A DNA stretch of 64,000 nucleotides from Paenibacillus faecalis (GCF_900289175.1 NZ_LT985747.1:3503624-3567623), one strand, 5' to 3'. Shown: positions 18,792 through 28,342, numbered from the stretch's first letter. Made by a program: numbers and translations. The notes: generated by a model not told the origin, from the letters alone.

Positions 18792-18852
18792 CAATGACGC
18801 TTCGAGTACGAATCGTCCTTACAATCGCTCTTGCCCCTGAATTTCCTAATTT
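18792..18852. repeat. Dispersed structured repeat, truncated copy C
   Basis: Contains the shared core ATCGCTCTTGCCCCTGAATTTC-type arm (key words CGCTCTTGCCCC and GAATTTC) found in copies A and B. The right half, including GGACAAAGGCGA, is missing, so the hairpin cannot form. Confidence 0.55.
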
Positions 18853-18875
18853 TTTTCACCACCATAGAATCATTA

Positions 18876-18908
18876 AAAGGCCAACCAGGTGTGCTCTGGT
18901 TGACCCTT
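18876..18908 (-). terminator. Terminator of the ECF sigma operon
   Basis: The stem GGTCAACCAG / CTGGTTGGCC followed by TTTT on the minus strand lies ~45 bp beyond the small gene at 18954. Confidence 0.6.
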
Positions 18909-18953
18909 CATTAAGAAAAAGACATCCCCTTGAAACCGTTAAGTTTCGTTCCC

Positions 18954-19151
18954 TCAAAACATTCTTCGTCCCATCATCATAATGCTTTCAAGCAGTGATC
19001 TCCATTTTCCTGCTGGTTTTGTGTCACTAACCGATAGTGCAGTTAATTGATTGCGAGAATTCCGAGCTTGCTGTAATAAAATGTAGCGTTCCATTTCCTG
19101 ATGAATCTCGTTCAAATGCTGTTTAACTATATCCTCATTAATGTTATGCAA
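18954..19151 (-). CDS. Small hypothetical protein, third gene of an ECF sigma operon
   Basis: A 65-residue basic, helix-rich protein read from a TTG at 19151, which is preceded by GAGGGGTGA at suitable spacing. It starts 18 bp after the stop of the repeat protein and is followed by a terminator, so it is probably the last gene of the operon. It has no recognised domain. The C terminus (LLESIMMMGRRMF) is Met-rich and amphipathic. Evidence is the ribosome site and operon position only. Confidence 0.55.
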   Translation of the reverse strand: MHNINEDIVKQHLNEIHQEMERYILLQQARNSRNQLTALSVSDTKPAGKWRSLLESIMMMGRRMF

Positions 19152-19169
19152 GGCTCACCCCTCATTTCC

Positions 19170-20375
19170 TTACAGCGTCAACATACCGATATTACCAATG
19201 CCCTCCATTTTTTCATCCATCCCCTTCAATCTAATCACACCTGTATCAGCTCTTAAATACCGGTATAATACGCCCTTCATTCGTTGCTCTGCAACGACTA
19301 TTTCACCAAATAAGTCAATGGAATGAACACTATCCTTTAACACTTCCTCTGTCACGTCATCGTCCAGATTCAGTGTACCGTCCACAATAAAATTGACAGG
19401 ATGATCCATAGCCAATAGCTGATCCTTCGACCACGTCTCCTCCCCGGCAATAAACACATAGGCCTGCTCATAACTTACGATTTCCGTATTCAAGTCACAG
19501 CATCTCTCCCACATCAGGTCCTCTACATCCTCACTGCAAATAATCAATGAAGTGGATTTGATCTGTGCTATCGCGCTGCTTAAAGCTTCCCGGGATACAT
19601 CGGCTTCGATCATGATCGGATCGTGCGTGTATAACTTTTCATTTTTAAATCGTCGGATCGTGCGGGCATTCAGCCGAAGAGGCTTGGTCAAATGTTGAAA
19701 ACCGGCAGGAATGACTTCAACCATTCCATTTATACTTTTCAGATTTTCATAAAAACAAGAAGATTGCTCTTCATAAATTATCGCCTTTCCGTTAATCCGG
19801 ATATATTCCGTCCTTGCTGCAAACCGTTCCATATCCAAATTTCTATCTAGCTCCAACACCCCATTAACAACCAGATTGACCGGTTCTAAGGCTGAAGCAA
19901 AAAAGGTATTTGTCAGCTGGAATGTCCCGGATTCAAACCGAGGCATCGATGTATACGAAACAATTTCAGCATGGGCTGCTCCTGCTTTAAGGAGTGACGA
20001 TGTAACCGCCCCGGCCAAGTGCTGAGGTGTGTAAACTTCACCATATACAGCCAGCTGCAATTTTCCTTGCTGGAACGTCTCAAGTGTTACTTGCTGATCG
20101 ATGAAAACGACCCCTTTAACAAATACACTGTCTGGCTCCATAAGCTTAAAGTATTCTTCATTTAAATAAAGCATCCCACTGTAATAACGATGGTCCTTCG
20201 GTATTTCTAGTGTTTTGCCGATATTTCCGGCATTTTTCAGAAGAGTTAGTAAGTGAGCCGTTTCTGCCCGGTATATAACAGCCCCTATGTTACCAATTCG
20301 ATCAATGCTTCTCACACTTTCCTCTGTTGCTTGTGTAAGATCCAACAGTCCAACATTCCCAATCACCTTACTCAT
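19170..20375 (-). CDS. Repeat-containing protein of unknown function, partner of an ECF sigma factor
   Basis: The 401-residue protein overlaps the sigma gene by ATGA, so the two are translationally coupled. It is built of imperfect repeats: VNLVVNGVLELDRNLD...IRINGKAIIYEE recurs as VNFIVDGTLNLDDDVT...IDLFGEIVVAEQ and, less exactly, VFVKGVVFIDQQVT...LAVYGEVYTPQ. GNIG motifs mark both ends (GNVGLLDLTQ, IGNIGAVIYR, GIGNIGMLTL). The strand-rich repeats suggest a solenoid, perhaps bactofilin-like. No transmembrane segment is seen, so it is not a classical membrane anti-sigma factor, yet its position suggests it governs or is governed by the sigma factor. Confidence 0.75.
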   Translation of the reverse strand: MSKVIGNVGLLDLTQATEESVRSIDRIGNIGAVIYRAETAHLLTLLKNAGNIGKTLEIPKDHRYYSGMLYLNEEYFKLMEPDSVFVKGVVFIDQQVTLETFQQGKLQLAVYGEVYTPQHLAGAVTSSLLKAGAAHAEIVSYTSMPRFESGTFQLTNTFFASALEPVNLVVNGVLELDRNLDMERFAARTEYIRINGKAIIYEEQSSCFYENLKSINGMVEVIPAGFQHLTKPLRLNARTIRRFKNEKLYTHDPIMIEADVSREALSSAIAQIKSTSLIICSEDVEDLMWERCCDLNTEIVSYEQAYVFIAGEETWSKDQLLAMDHPVNFIVDGTLNLDDDVTEEVLKDSVHSIDLFGEIVVAEQRMKGVLYRYLRADTGVIRLKGMDEKMEGIGNIGMLTL

Positions 20376-20848
20376 CTCATATCATCCTCCCATAATTTTT
20401 TGAGCTTTTTGATGGCCGTCTGCAGTTTGTAACGAACGGTTGCCGCAGGAATGCCAAGCTGTTTCCCGATTTCCTGACTGGACATGCCAAGCCAGTATCG
20501 TTTGAACACAATATCACTCTGTGAAGGCGGAAGGCGCGCGAGCCATTCTGTCATTTCGATATTGCTGCTTGAAACAGGAAAAAACGTAGCTGCGTCTAGG
20601 TCCCTATCCTCCTCCCAAGATACAAACCGCTTCTCCCGTCGGCTAATATCAATCATGCGATTTTTAATGACTCTGAAAAACCAGGATTTTTGCTTGTGCA
20701 CAGGCAAACCTGCCAGCTTTGGCTCATTCATGGCTTTCATAAAAGCATCCTGAACCAGATCTTCAGCTTCAAACTCATTCTTAACAAGGGATCTGGCATA
20801 ACGGTATACATCAGCTTTCAGATTTTCGTAAAGATCACATATTTCCAT
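20372..20848 (-). CDS. ECF-type RNA polymerase sigma factor
   Basis: The 158-residue protein has sigma region 2 (YRYARSLVKNEFEAEDLVQD, then the promoter-melting SWFFRVIKNRMIDISRR) and region 4 with a helix-turn-helix (LGMSSQEIGKQLGIPAATVR). The ATG at 20848 follows GAGAGG with 7-nt spacing. It leads a three-gene operon with the repeat protein and a small protein, and no classical zinc-binding anti-sigma partner is seen. The target promoters are unknown. Confidence 0.9.
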   Translation of the reverse strand: MEICDLYENLKADVYRYARSLVKNEFEAEDLVQDAFMKAMNEPKLAGLPVHKQKSWFFRVIKNRMIDISRREKRFVSWEEDRDLDAATFFPVSSSNIEMTEWLARLPPSQSDIVFKRYWLGMSSQEIGKQLGIPAATVRYKLQTAIKKLKKLWEDDMR

Positions 20849-20971
20849 TAGCCAACCTCTCAACTTTACGTTTTATCTTCTCTCGTTGATATAACGTTTG
20901 ACGAAGGCAAACTGATGGATTCAAAAAACTTTTTTACAAAAAGTCAGTAATATGGAAGGGATACCATAAAA

Positions 20972-21010
20972 AAACGTACGCCAACCCATGTTAGGGTTAA
21001 CATACGTTAT
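20972..21010 (-). terminator. Terminator after the MATE transporter gene
   Basis: An imperfect stem AACGTA(T)..AACCC / GGGTT..(C)GTACGTT is followed by TTTTTTT on the minus strand, 18 bp beyond the stop. Confidence 0.75.
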
Positions 21011-21027
21011 CTTTTTCTTCTATGTAA

Positions 21028-22404
21028 TTATGATCCAAACGATCGAATCCATTTAAAGCGGTTCACTTTAACGATAGCTACAAAGCATTTCAAGATCTGG
21101 TCTGATTTGAGAAAAATAAATGTAGCCAGCGGCGATAGATGCCATACAAATGCGCTAAGGAATGAGAACGGAAGAACGATCAGCCACATAAAAATCAAAT
21201 CATTGTACAGAACAAATTTCGTATCTCCGCCTCCGCGTACAATACCTGTCAGCGCTGGCATTTGATATGCGCTTCCGACAACGGTAATCGATAATACAGT
21301 CATAAATTGCAGAGCGAGCTCCTTCGCTTCAATAGAGATAGTGTAAAACCCTAATACATAGTCCTTGAGAATAAATAAAACCGCGCCTGTGCACAAGCCG
21401 AGAAATATATAAAGAATCTGAAGTGTCTTGGCATAGGCTTTGATCTTTTCAACATGACCTTCCCCGATCGTTTTGCCGATCAGAACGGCGGTTGCGCTGG
21501 CTGAAGCATAGATGACAACCGTCACCAGCTGGAATATCGTCGTTGCAATACTGTTAGCCGCGATCACGGCCTCACCCATATTCCCGAGAATGGCGGTTTG
21601 CGCTCCCATGGCAAGTCCCCAGATCATATTGGACAACAGTATTGGTGAGCCGACTTTAATGTACTGTTTAAACAAGTTAAGATCGATATGGAAGAAATCC
21701 TTCAGTTTCAGCAAAATTTTTCGGTCATATTTCTTGATGTACACACAAACAATAGCTGTTTCAATCATTCTCGCTATTAACGTTGCGATCGCAGAACCTT
21801 TGACTCCGAGCTCCGGAAATCCAAAATGTCCGTAAATGAGCACATAGTTCAACACGACATTGATCACAAGGGTAGACAACGATACGATAAATCCGACTTT
21901 GACCGTCTCTACACTGCGCAAAGTAGCGAGCAGAAGGCTTGTTATTGCAAAGAATACATAGGAAAAGCATATGATCTGCAAATATTTGGCCCCTTCATCA
22001 ATAACGCTTTCCCCATTCGTAAATATTGAAAGAGTAGCGTGCGGAAAGAAAAATACCACGGCCCATAACAATATGCTCAACACGATGGCCAAGCTCATAC
22101 CGATGCTGGAAACCTTTTTGATCGTTCCGATATCTTTCGCGCCCCAAAATCTTGATGCCATGATAACAACGCCCTCACCCGCTCCCATCACAAGCATCTG
22201 GAGCAGAAATTGAATCTGGTTCGCAAGCGCCACGCCGGACAATGCTGACTCGCTGTATCCGCCAAGCATCAGATTATCTGATAGATTGACTCCAAGAGCT
22301 ATAATGTTCTGCAGTCCGATAATCAGCGTCAGCCAAAAGAAACTTTTGTAAAACGTCTTCTCGCGTATCAATAAACTCATGATCTGAAATACCTTCTTTA
22401 TCAT
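21028..22404 (-). CDS. MATE family multidrug/sodium antiporter
   Basis: The 458-residue integral membrane protein has about twelve hydrophobic segments and the two-fold MATE pattern, including NIIALGVNLSDNLMLGGYSE near the start and GMSLAIVLS in the first lobe. MATE proteins export cationic drugs or metabolites using Na+ or H+. The first ATG (22404) has no ribosome site, while an ATG at 22380 follows AAGAAGG by 11 nt, so the true start may be eight codons shorter. The gene is divergent from the sigma gene at 22518. Confidence 0.9.
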   Translation of the reverse strand: MIKKVFQIMSLLIREKTFYKSFFWLTLIIGLQNIIALGVNLSDNLMLGGYSESALSGVALANQIQFLLQMLVMGAGEGVVIMASRFWGAKDIGTIKKVSSIGMSLAIVLSILLWAVVFFFPHATLSIFTNGESVIDEGAKYLQIICFSYVFFAITSLLLATLRSVETVKVGFIVSLSTLVINVVLNYVLIYGHFGFPELGVKGSAIATLIARMIETAIVCVYIKKYDRKILLKLKDFFHIDLNLFKQYIKVGSPILLSNMIWGLAMGAQTAILGNMGEAVIAANSIATTIFQLVTVVIYASASATAVLIGKTIGEGHVEKIKAYAKTLQILYIFLGLCTGAVLFILKDYVLGFYTISIEAKELALQFMTVLSITVVGSAYQMPALTGIVRGGGDTKFVLYNDLIFMWLIVLPFSFLSAFVWHLSPLATFIFLKSDQILKCFVAIVKVNRFKWIRSFGS

Positions 22405-22517
22405 TTTTAATGTGCATTCTTATCCAATATATACGAACTCTATCAAATAATCAGTACCCTACCCGGGAACCGAAAGCAGCTGACCTGCATATTACATGTG
22501 AAAGGAGCGTGAGATTG

Positions 22518-23051
22518 GTGGATCAGGAAGAAAGATTAAGAGACTGGATGGTAAAATATACAAACCGTCTGCACAGACTTGCGTATACCTTGACTCATAG
22601 CAAAGCTGAAGCGGATGATCGGGTCCAGGACGGATTTATCAAGGCGTATTACGCGATGGAAACGTTCGATGAACTGCGAGATCCTTTTCCATGGCTGGCG
22701 AAAATCGTCATTAACGAATGTAAAATGGCGAGGCGTCGGAGTTTTCGTGAGATCGTCACAAACCTTCTTCCGGAACGATTTTCTTCAAGTACGGAAGAGA
22801 CCATTTTGCGTTTATCCACTCGTGACGAAATGTATGAAGCAATTTTAAAGTTGCCGGAGATGATGCGTATTCCTATCGTCCTTCACTATTTTGAAGATCT
22901 GAGCGTCCAGCAAATCGCAAATATTACCGATGTTCCAACAGGAACCGTAAAATCAAGATTGGCACGAGGAAGAGCCCGATTGAAACTATCATTAAAGGAG
23001 GCAGAAACTCATGATCGACAAACAGATCCAGAATGCAAAACGTTCCTATGA
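22518..23051 (+). CDS. ECF-type RNA polymerase sigma factor
   Basis: The 177-residue protein has region 2 (LAYTLTHSKAEADDRVQDGF, FPWLAKIVINECKMARRR) and region 4 (LPEMMRIPIVLHYFEDLSVQ, then QIANITDVPTGTVKSRLARG). AAAGGAG at 22501 supports a GTG at 22518 or a TTG at 22515; the longer frame to 22410 is without a ribosome site. It overlaps the downstream DUF4179 gene by 41 nt, the normal sigma/anti-sigma arrangement. It probably responds to envelope stress, by analogy with SigV/SigX-type pairs. Confidence 0.9.
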   Translation: MDQEERLRDWMVKYTNRLHRLAYTLTHSKAEADDRVQDGFIKAYYAMETFDELRDPFPWLAKIVINECKMARRRSFREIVTNLLPERFSSSTEETILRLSTRDEMYEAILKLPEMMRIPIVLHYFEDLSVQQIANITDVPTGTVKSRLARGRARLKLSLKEAETHDRQTDPECKTFL

Positions 23052-24453
23052 ATCTATCGAGACAGATGTAGATCAAGTAATGCAGCAAGTCCAAAACCAT
23101 ATTGCAAATCGTGATCGAACAACCAAGCGCGGCATGGTTCATAACAAACGTTCACACCCGCTTTCACGCCGATTGGCATTTACGATAGCAGGAAGTGTCG
23201 CAGCTTTTGCAATTGTAATCGGCAGCGGTTTTGCCTCTCCGGTTATGGCTTCGGTACTGCAAGAAATTCCGCTCGTAGGCTCCGTATTCCAATATGTTCA
23301 CGATTCTTACAATTTAAAGACAGCGTCTGAAAAAGGAATGACCGCTCATGTCGGACAAAGTGTGCACGACAACGGAATCACACTGCAAATTCAGGAAGTG
23401 ATGTATGATGGCGACCGCCTCTCCATCGGTTATATACAGCAGACAGAGGGCCAATTTTCCAATCAGGGCGGCCCTTTGGAAGAAATCCAATTCAAGATTG
23501 ACGGCAAACCTTATACCAGTCCCAAGTTCGCAAGCGGCCCTTCTGCAAGCGAAAGCAAAAATTATAACGGTTTCATAGGCGGAAGCGGCCCTTTTCCAAT
23601 CGATAGCAAAACTTCAGCAGGAGAAATTACTTTGGATTCTTTCTATCAAAAGCTGCCAGATGAATTCGAGCTAGGAATCGAAGTAAACGCTGTGGCAGGA
23701 GTTCAGGGACAATGGGACTTTTCAATCCCCGTTAAAAAGACCGTCTCCAACATCAAAACATGGCTGCCTATGATGAGTGCAACCGATGGAGAAACCAGCT
23801 TGCTCATTAAAAAAATAAGCTTTAAACCAGGTTCGATGGATGTTGAGTTCGAATATCGGCGCCCGGCATCCAAAGCACAAGACCCGATGTATAACATTCA
23901 GGCCTTTACCAACACGGGTATTGAATTAAAAAGCATTAGTATGCGCGGAAATGGCTATGTGGAAGACGAAACGCATATCCAGACAGGGACTTTTCTTTTT
24001 GAATTGCCGAGTGTTACACCGAAGTCCATCACGTTCCGTCCATACTTACACGGGGATGTTACAAAGTATGGGATCAAAGTTCCGATGGAACATGAGCCAT
24101 CAGATGCTCAGCCTCTAGTGATTCCTCAAGGAGAATTAGGCCGCCTGCTGGTTACAAAAGTAGAGCACTTAAAGGACAAAACAGTCGTACACTATACAAA
24201 AGAGGGGCATGACCCCCTTCATCAAGCCGAGCTGATCATGGAAGATTTGGAGAAAGAATACGACTTTAAACCATGGGATATACACATCATTCCAGACACA
24301 GAAACCAATACGAAGTTGGTTGACGCCCAAAATAATATGTACGTCACCGAATTTCCTGCTATGAGTCCAGATCAACAGCCTGTCTTTATCACGCATGAAT
24401 ACCAAAAACCTGTTTTTCCAAAGGAACTGGAAATGACAATCCCTGTTCCATAA
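23011..24453 (+). CDS. DUF4179 membrane protein, probable anti-sigma factor
   Basis: The 480-residue protein has a cytoplasmic N terminus (~1-50), one transmembrane segment at ~57-75 (LAFTIAGSVAAFAIVIGSGF) and a large extracellular part with the DUF4179 region just after it (QEIPLVGSVFQYVHDSYNL). Such proteins bind the cognate ECF sigma factor on the inside and sense a signal outside. AAAGGAGG precedes the ATG, which lies inside the sigma gene. No zinc-binding HxxxCxxC motif is present in the N terminus. Confidence 0.87.
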   Translation: MIDKQIQNAKRSYESIETDVDQVMQQVQNHIANRDRTTKRGMVHNKRSHPLSRRLAFTIAGSVAAFAIVIGSGFASPVMASVLQEIPLVGSVFQYVHDSYNLKTASEKGMTAHVGQSVHDNGITLQIQEVMYDGDRLSIGYIQQTEGQFSNQGGPLEEIQFKIDGKPYTSPKFASGPSASESKNYNGFIGGSGPFPIDSKTSAGEITLDSFYQKLPDEFELGIEVNAVAGVQGQWDFSIPVKKTVSNIKTWLPMMSATDGETSLLIKKISFKPGSMDVEFEYRRPASKAQDPMYNIQAFTNTGIELKSISMRGNGYVEDETHIQTGTFLFELPSVTPKSITFRPYLHGDVTKYGIKVPMEHEPSDAQPLVIPQGELGRLLVTKVEHLKDKTVVHYTKEGHDPLHQAELIMEDLEKEYDFKPWDIHIIPDTETNTKLVDAQNNMYVTEFPAMSPDQQPVFITHEYQKPVFPKELEMTIPVP

Positions 24454-24591
24454 ATAGATAAAAGAGCTTCTAGATCGAGATATAAAATGAAAACACAGTC
24501 TCATTTTTAAAAGTAGGGTTCATTAAGCTAGGCAGATGCGGTGACAAGCTCCCGGAGCCATACGTATATTGGAAAAAAAGAGGAGGCCAGT

Positions 24592-25353
24592 TTGGCCATG
24601 ACTTATAAAAGCAGCACCATTAAGAGCAAATGGAAAAAAACCAAGTGGCTTCTGAAGGAAGAACATTTACGGCAATATGTACCGGCAACACTTCCCTTCA
24701 ATAAAGGCAACCTGACATCCATGCTCTCCTCGCATTCCATTGTTTTCTTCAAACCGACAAGCGGCTCCGGCGGCAATAAAATCATCCGTATCAAAAAAAA
24801 GAAAAACGGGTATCAAACCCAGTATAATAGCTCTAAAACCACTTATAAGACAGAAGACAAACTGTATAAGGAGCTAAAACGGTTTGCGGGTAAAAGAGAT
24901 TTTCTGCTGCAAAAAGGGATTCGCCTGGCCAAAAGTAACGGAAGACCCTTTGATATTCGGGTCATGGTTCAAAAGAATAACCAAGGAAACTGGGTAAGCA
25001 CCGGGATGTTTACAAAGGTTGGTAAACCGAACAAAGTCGCGACAAATTACAATCAAGGCGGTTCGGTTGATTATTTCCAAAAAACAATGGCCGGTTCAGG
25101 GTATAACCAACCCTCCGTTCAGTTCATGGAGGAAAAACTGAAACAGCTCGGTGTTTCCGTAGGAAAAAACTTCGATCGGCATTACAAAGGCTTCAAAGAA
25201 CTCGGCCTGGACGTTGCTTTAGATCAAAACGGCAAGCCTTGGATTTTGGAGGTCAATACAAGGCCTCAGTTTTATCCGACTAAATATTTGAAAGACAAAA
25301 GCTTATATCATCGGCTTCTTTCCTTTAGCAAACAGTATGGACGAACAAAGTAA
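24592..25353 (+). CDS. YheC/YheD family ATP-grasp protein (spore-coat associated)
   Basis: The ~253-residue protein fits the YheC/YheD ATP-grasp family: glycine-rich lid FFKPTSGSGGNKIIRI, RPFDIRVMVQ, and the metal-binding end GKPWILEVNTRP. Homologues are linked to Bacillus endospores, but their substrate is not known. AGGAGG (24581-24586) is 5 nt from a TTG at 24592 and 11 nt from an ATG at 24598, so either may initiate. The gene is monocistronic, with a strong terminator downstream. Confidence 0.88.
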   Translation: MAMTYKSSTIKSKWKKTKWLLKEEHLRQYVPATLPFNKGNLTSMLSSHSIVFFKPTSGSGGNKIIRIKKKKNGYQTQYNSSKTTYKTEDKLYKELKRFAGKRDFLLQKGIRLAKSNGRPFDIRVMVQKNNQGNWVSTGMFTKVGKPNKVATNYNQGGSVDYFQKTMAGSGYNQPSVQFMEEKLKQLGVSVGKNFDRHYKGFKELGLDVALDQNGKPWILEVNTRPQFYPTKYLKDKSLYHRLLSFSKQYGRTK

Positions 25354-25382
25354 ACAAGCAATAAGAGCAAGTTTCCAACGTT

Positions 25383-25433
25383 TGAAAGAGCGGTATTTAA
25401 GGAGCATGTGCTCCTTTATACCCGCTCTTTTTT
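25383..25433 (+). terminator. Strong terminator after the YheC/YheD-like gene
   Basis: Nested stems AAAGAGCGG / CCGCTCTTT and AAGGAGCA / TGCTCCTT are followed by TTTTTT. Confidence 0.85.
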
Positions 25434-25544
25434 ATGCTGTACAGCCTGTTTTGCCAAATATATTTTTGTCGCCATATCGTTCCTTTTTGTGCTAATGTCT
25501 ATAGATGTGTACATTTATACAGAAAGGAAAGGTTCGGACCATTC

Positions 25545-26768
25545 ATGAAAACCGTGATCCATCATAAACCAAGCAAAAGCCGACTGCGGATGATTCTGAT
25601 CCTGGGCTCGTTGTCGGCTTTTGGGCCTCTTTCATTAGACATGTATTTACCTTCCCTGCCGGAATTGGCCGGGTCCATGAATACAACAACGTCACTTGCG
25701 CAGCTCAGTCTGACCGCCTGCCTCATTGGACTTGCTGCCGGGCAGCTGCTGTCAGGTCCCTTGAGTGATATACGGGGAAGACGCTTTCCACTGCTGATCG
25801 GAATGGTCGTCTATGGAGCTGCCTCTTTACTATGTGCTTTTAGCACATCGATTGAAATGTTGATCGCCTTTCGCTTTATTCAAGGCCTTGCCGGATCGGC
25901 AGGCATTGTGATTTCAAGAGCCATTGTTAGAGATATGTACTCCGGCACGGAGCTAACCAAATTTTTCTCAATGCTCATGCTCGTGAATGGAGCAGCGCCT
26001 ATCCTCTCTCCGATTATTGGAGGACAGTTGCTGAAGTTCACCTCTTGGCGCGGGGTCTTCATCGTATTGACTTTTATAGGAGCTGCTATGCTTCTTGCCG
26101 TATTGTTTGGGCTTCCTGAAACGTTAAGCCGGGAAAAACGCTCCAAAGGCGGTATTTCCAGCACATTATCCACATTTGGAGCTTTGATTCGTGATCGAAG
26201 GTTTATAAGTCTCGCTTTATGCCAAGGTTTTGTGAGTGCAGCGATGTTTGCTTATATTTCAGGTTCTCCTTTTGTGCTGCAGGACATTTTTGGCGTGTCG
26301 CCTCAATCCTTTGGAATTATCTTTGCGGTAAACGGTATCGGCATTATCATTGCCAGCCAAATGACAGGAAGGCTTGCTGGCCGAGTGCATGAACGAGTAT
26401 TGTTTCGCTCCGGTATTACACTGGCTTCCATTGGCGGCCTTAATCTTCTCTTGGCGATTGTAAGCGAAGCAGGACTTGCCTTTATACTCCCATCGCTCTT
26501 TATCGTCGTTGCCAGTGTCGGTATCGTCAACACAGCAGGGGCTTCATTGGCATTGCAAAATTACGGACATGCTGCAGGAAGTGCTTCTGCGCTGCTAGGG
26601 CTGCTTTCTTATATTTTGGGTGCTTTGATCATGCCGCTTGTAGGCATTATGGGCAGCGGAACAGCGATTCCCATGGGGCTGGTCATCATCGGTGCTGATC
26701 TAGGGGCGATACTGTGCTATTTACTGCTCGTTTCGAAAAACAACAAAGTGGTATCAACCACTGAATGA
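25545..26768 (+). CDS. Bcr/CflA family MFS multidrug exporter
   Basis: The 407-residue protein has twelve predicted membrane segments and the Bcr/CflA opening FGPLSLDMYLPSLPEL. It carries MFS motif A (GPLSDIRGRRFPLLIGM) and the antiporter motif C region (GSAGIVISRAIVRDMYSG). It would export drugs such as bicyclomycin, chloramphenicol or sulfonamides by proton antiport, though the true substrate is unknown. The ATG at 25545 is used; the frame upstream to 25434 lacks family similarity. Confidence 0.9.
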   Translation: MKTVIHHKPSKSRLRMILILGSLSAFGPLSLDMYLPSLPELAGSMNTTTSLAQLSLTACLIGLAAGQLLSGPLSDIRGRRFPLLIGMVVYGAASLLCAFSTSIEMLIAFRFIQGLAGSAGIVISRAIVRDMYSGTELTKFFSMLMLVNGAAPILSPIIGGQLLKFTSWRGVFIVLTFIGAAMLLAVLFGLPETLSREKRSKGGISSTLSTFGALIRDRRFISLALCQGFVSAAMFAYISGSPFVLQDIFGVSPQSFGIIFAVNGIGIIIASQMTGRLAGRVHERVLFRSGITLASIGGLNLLLAIVSEAGLAFILPSLFIVVASVGIVNTAGASLALQNYGHAAGSASALLGLLSYILGALIMPLVGIMGSGTAIPMGLVIIGADLGAILCYLLLVSKNNKVVSTTE

Positions 26769-26812
26769 GGTATATAAGAGTCTATAGATCATGTAAAGCG
26801 TTTAAAGATCGC

Positions 26813-27838
26813 TTATTCTATGTTCCACTCAAACCATTTGCCATGGCCTTCTGTCGCTCCAATCGTATGGTTATGCACTTTTTTATTTAGTATGTAATCG
26901 AGATGGAGATCGCCATCATTTATATTATTGTACAGGTGGGCAATATCTCTGGTGTTGCCTATCTCTTGAATCGTATCCATCAATCTTTTCTTGCCCTCTG
27001 CCGGAATTTGGTTAGCCACATGAGTATGGAAGACACAGATTAGAGAGTCTGGAGATATCTGATCACATAACTGCGGGAGCATCGCAACTCCATCTCCTTC
27101 AATCAGTCGGACAGGCGTTTGCTCTGCACATTGCGATGCTTGTATGAGCAATTCGCGTCTTTCTCGATGCTCCGGCCATATCAACGCCTGAAGCCACTTC
27201 ATGTCTTCTGGATTTAATACGTCATTCACATGCAGGTCGACGCCAATTCTGTCTGATACCGGTGGAGACGTATTTAACAGCAACGGAGAGAAGCTCCCTC
27301 TGATCTCGGAAGTGATGTGAACTCCCGACTTCAGATTTCCATAAGTGATTCCTGTTCCGTAAGAATAACTATATTGATCCCACAGCAGCTGCAGGCCTGA
27401 GCTCGTTCCTATCTCAATTAAGGCCAGCGGCTTTTTCACCTGATCGTAAATATAGCAAAAAGACGGATACAAATACGCACAGCGCCTGACCTCATTAGTC
27501 TGTACGAGTTTATGCTTCAGAAGGGGGATGATTTCAGCGCTGTAAGTAAGGCAAAAATCTTTAAAATAAGCAAATACACCTTCCGTTTCCGGTTGTTTTA
27601 CGAGACTGGGGTAATATTGTTTCAGTTTATGCTCCTTTCCGTTCAACAATAGGTAATGGACTGCCGCAAAGAACAAATTCGGAACCGGCTGACCTTTTTG
27701 TGCATAGGAGCTTAATTCGAGTAAATCTTCATCGTGGGCGATGTGATGAGATAAGTGCTCGTACAACGTACTGGATGATTGACATTCCTCCGCGAATCGA
27801 ATGAACCGCTTCGATAATTGGTTTTTATCCATGGTCAT
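26813..27838 (-). CDS. DUF2332 family protein
   Basis: The 341-residue protein matches DUF2332 in its N-terminal helical region (FIRFAEECQSSSTLYEHLS), the VPNLFFAAVHYLLL motif, and a central LIEIGTSSGLQLLWDQY that resembles a degenerate methyltransferase nucleotide loop. The biochemical role is unknown. AAGGAGG lies 6 nt before the ATG. The gene directly follows the GNAT gene on the same strand (33-bp gap), so the two are probably co-transcribed. Confidence 0.85.
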   Translation of the reverse strand: MTMDKNQLSKRFIRFAEECQSSSTLYEHLSHHIAHDEDLLELSSYAQKGQPVPNLFFAAVHYLLLNGKEHKLKQYYPSLVKQPETEGVFAYFKDFCLTYSAEIIPLLKHKLVQTNEVRRCAYLYPSFCYIYDQVKKPLALIEIGTSSGLQLLWDQYSYSYGTGITYGNLKSGVHITSEIRGSFSPLLLNTSPPVSDRIGVDLHVNDVLNPEDMKWLQALIWPEHRERRELLIQASQCAEQTPVRLIEGDGVAMLPQLCDQISPDSLICVFHTHVANQIPAEGKKRLMDTIQEIGNTRDIAHLYNNINDGDLHLDYILNKKVHNHTIGATEGHGKWFEWNIE

Positions 27839-27871
27839 TGACGCCCTCCTTCTCGGGAAATAATGAGTGGG

Positions 27872-28342
27872 TCACGCTATGATTAACTCCCACTTCTCCT
27901 CGATTAATTGTTTGTTAGAAAGTGTTTCGGTTCGTGTCTCCTTTAACTCAAAACCATTTTGCTCATACATCCGTCTTGCGGATACGTGTTCGGTATTCGT
28001 CCAGAGAATGATGCTTTTAAAACCAAGTTCCTTACAGAAATCCAAGGCCGTTTGGATCAACTGCTGCCCATAGCCAGCACCTCGTATATCAGGATCAACA
28101 AGAAATAAACCTAATTGAGCGGTTTCCTCATTCACCTTTGTAATACATATTGAACCGCTTTGTTTTCCTTCGATATCCAAAATCCAAATGTTTTCTTTGC
28201 GATCAGACCTGTCCACAATGCCTTTTACTCGCTCTGCAACAAATTCCCGGAACGACAAATCGTAATTGAACTCCTTGTTAAAAAGATCATAATGCGAATG
28301 AATGATGTAATCTATATCATCTAATCTAAACGAACGTATCAT
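27872..28342 (-). CDS. GNAT family N-acetyltransferase
   Basis: The 156-residue protein has the GNAT acetyl-CoA site in LGLFLVDPDIRGAGYGQQLI (R-x-x-G-x-G/A type) and the C-terminal strand-helix LWTNTEHVSARRMYEQNGF. It transfers acetyl from acetyl-CoA to an unknown amine. The MarR-fused acetyltransferases have similar domains, but there is no DNA-binding part here. It is upstream of the DUF2332 gene in the same orientation. Confidence 0.88.
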   Translation of the reverse strand: MIRSFRLDDIDYIIHSHYDLFNKEFNYDLSFREFVAERVKGIVDRSDRKENIWILDIEGKQSGSICITKVNEETAQLGLFLVDPDIRGAGYGQQLIQTALDFCKELGFKSIILWTNTEHVSARRMYEQNGFELKETRTETLSNKQLIEEKWELIIA

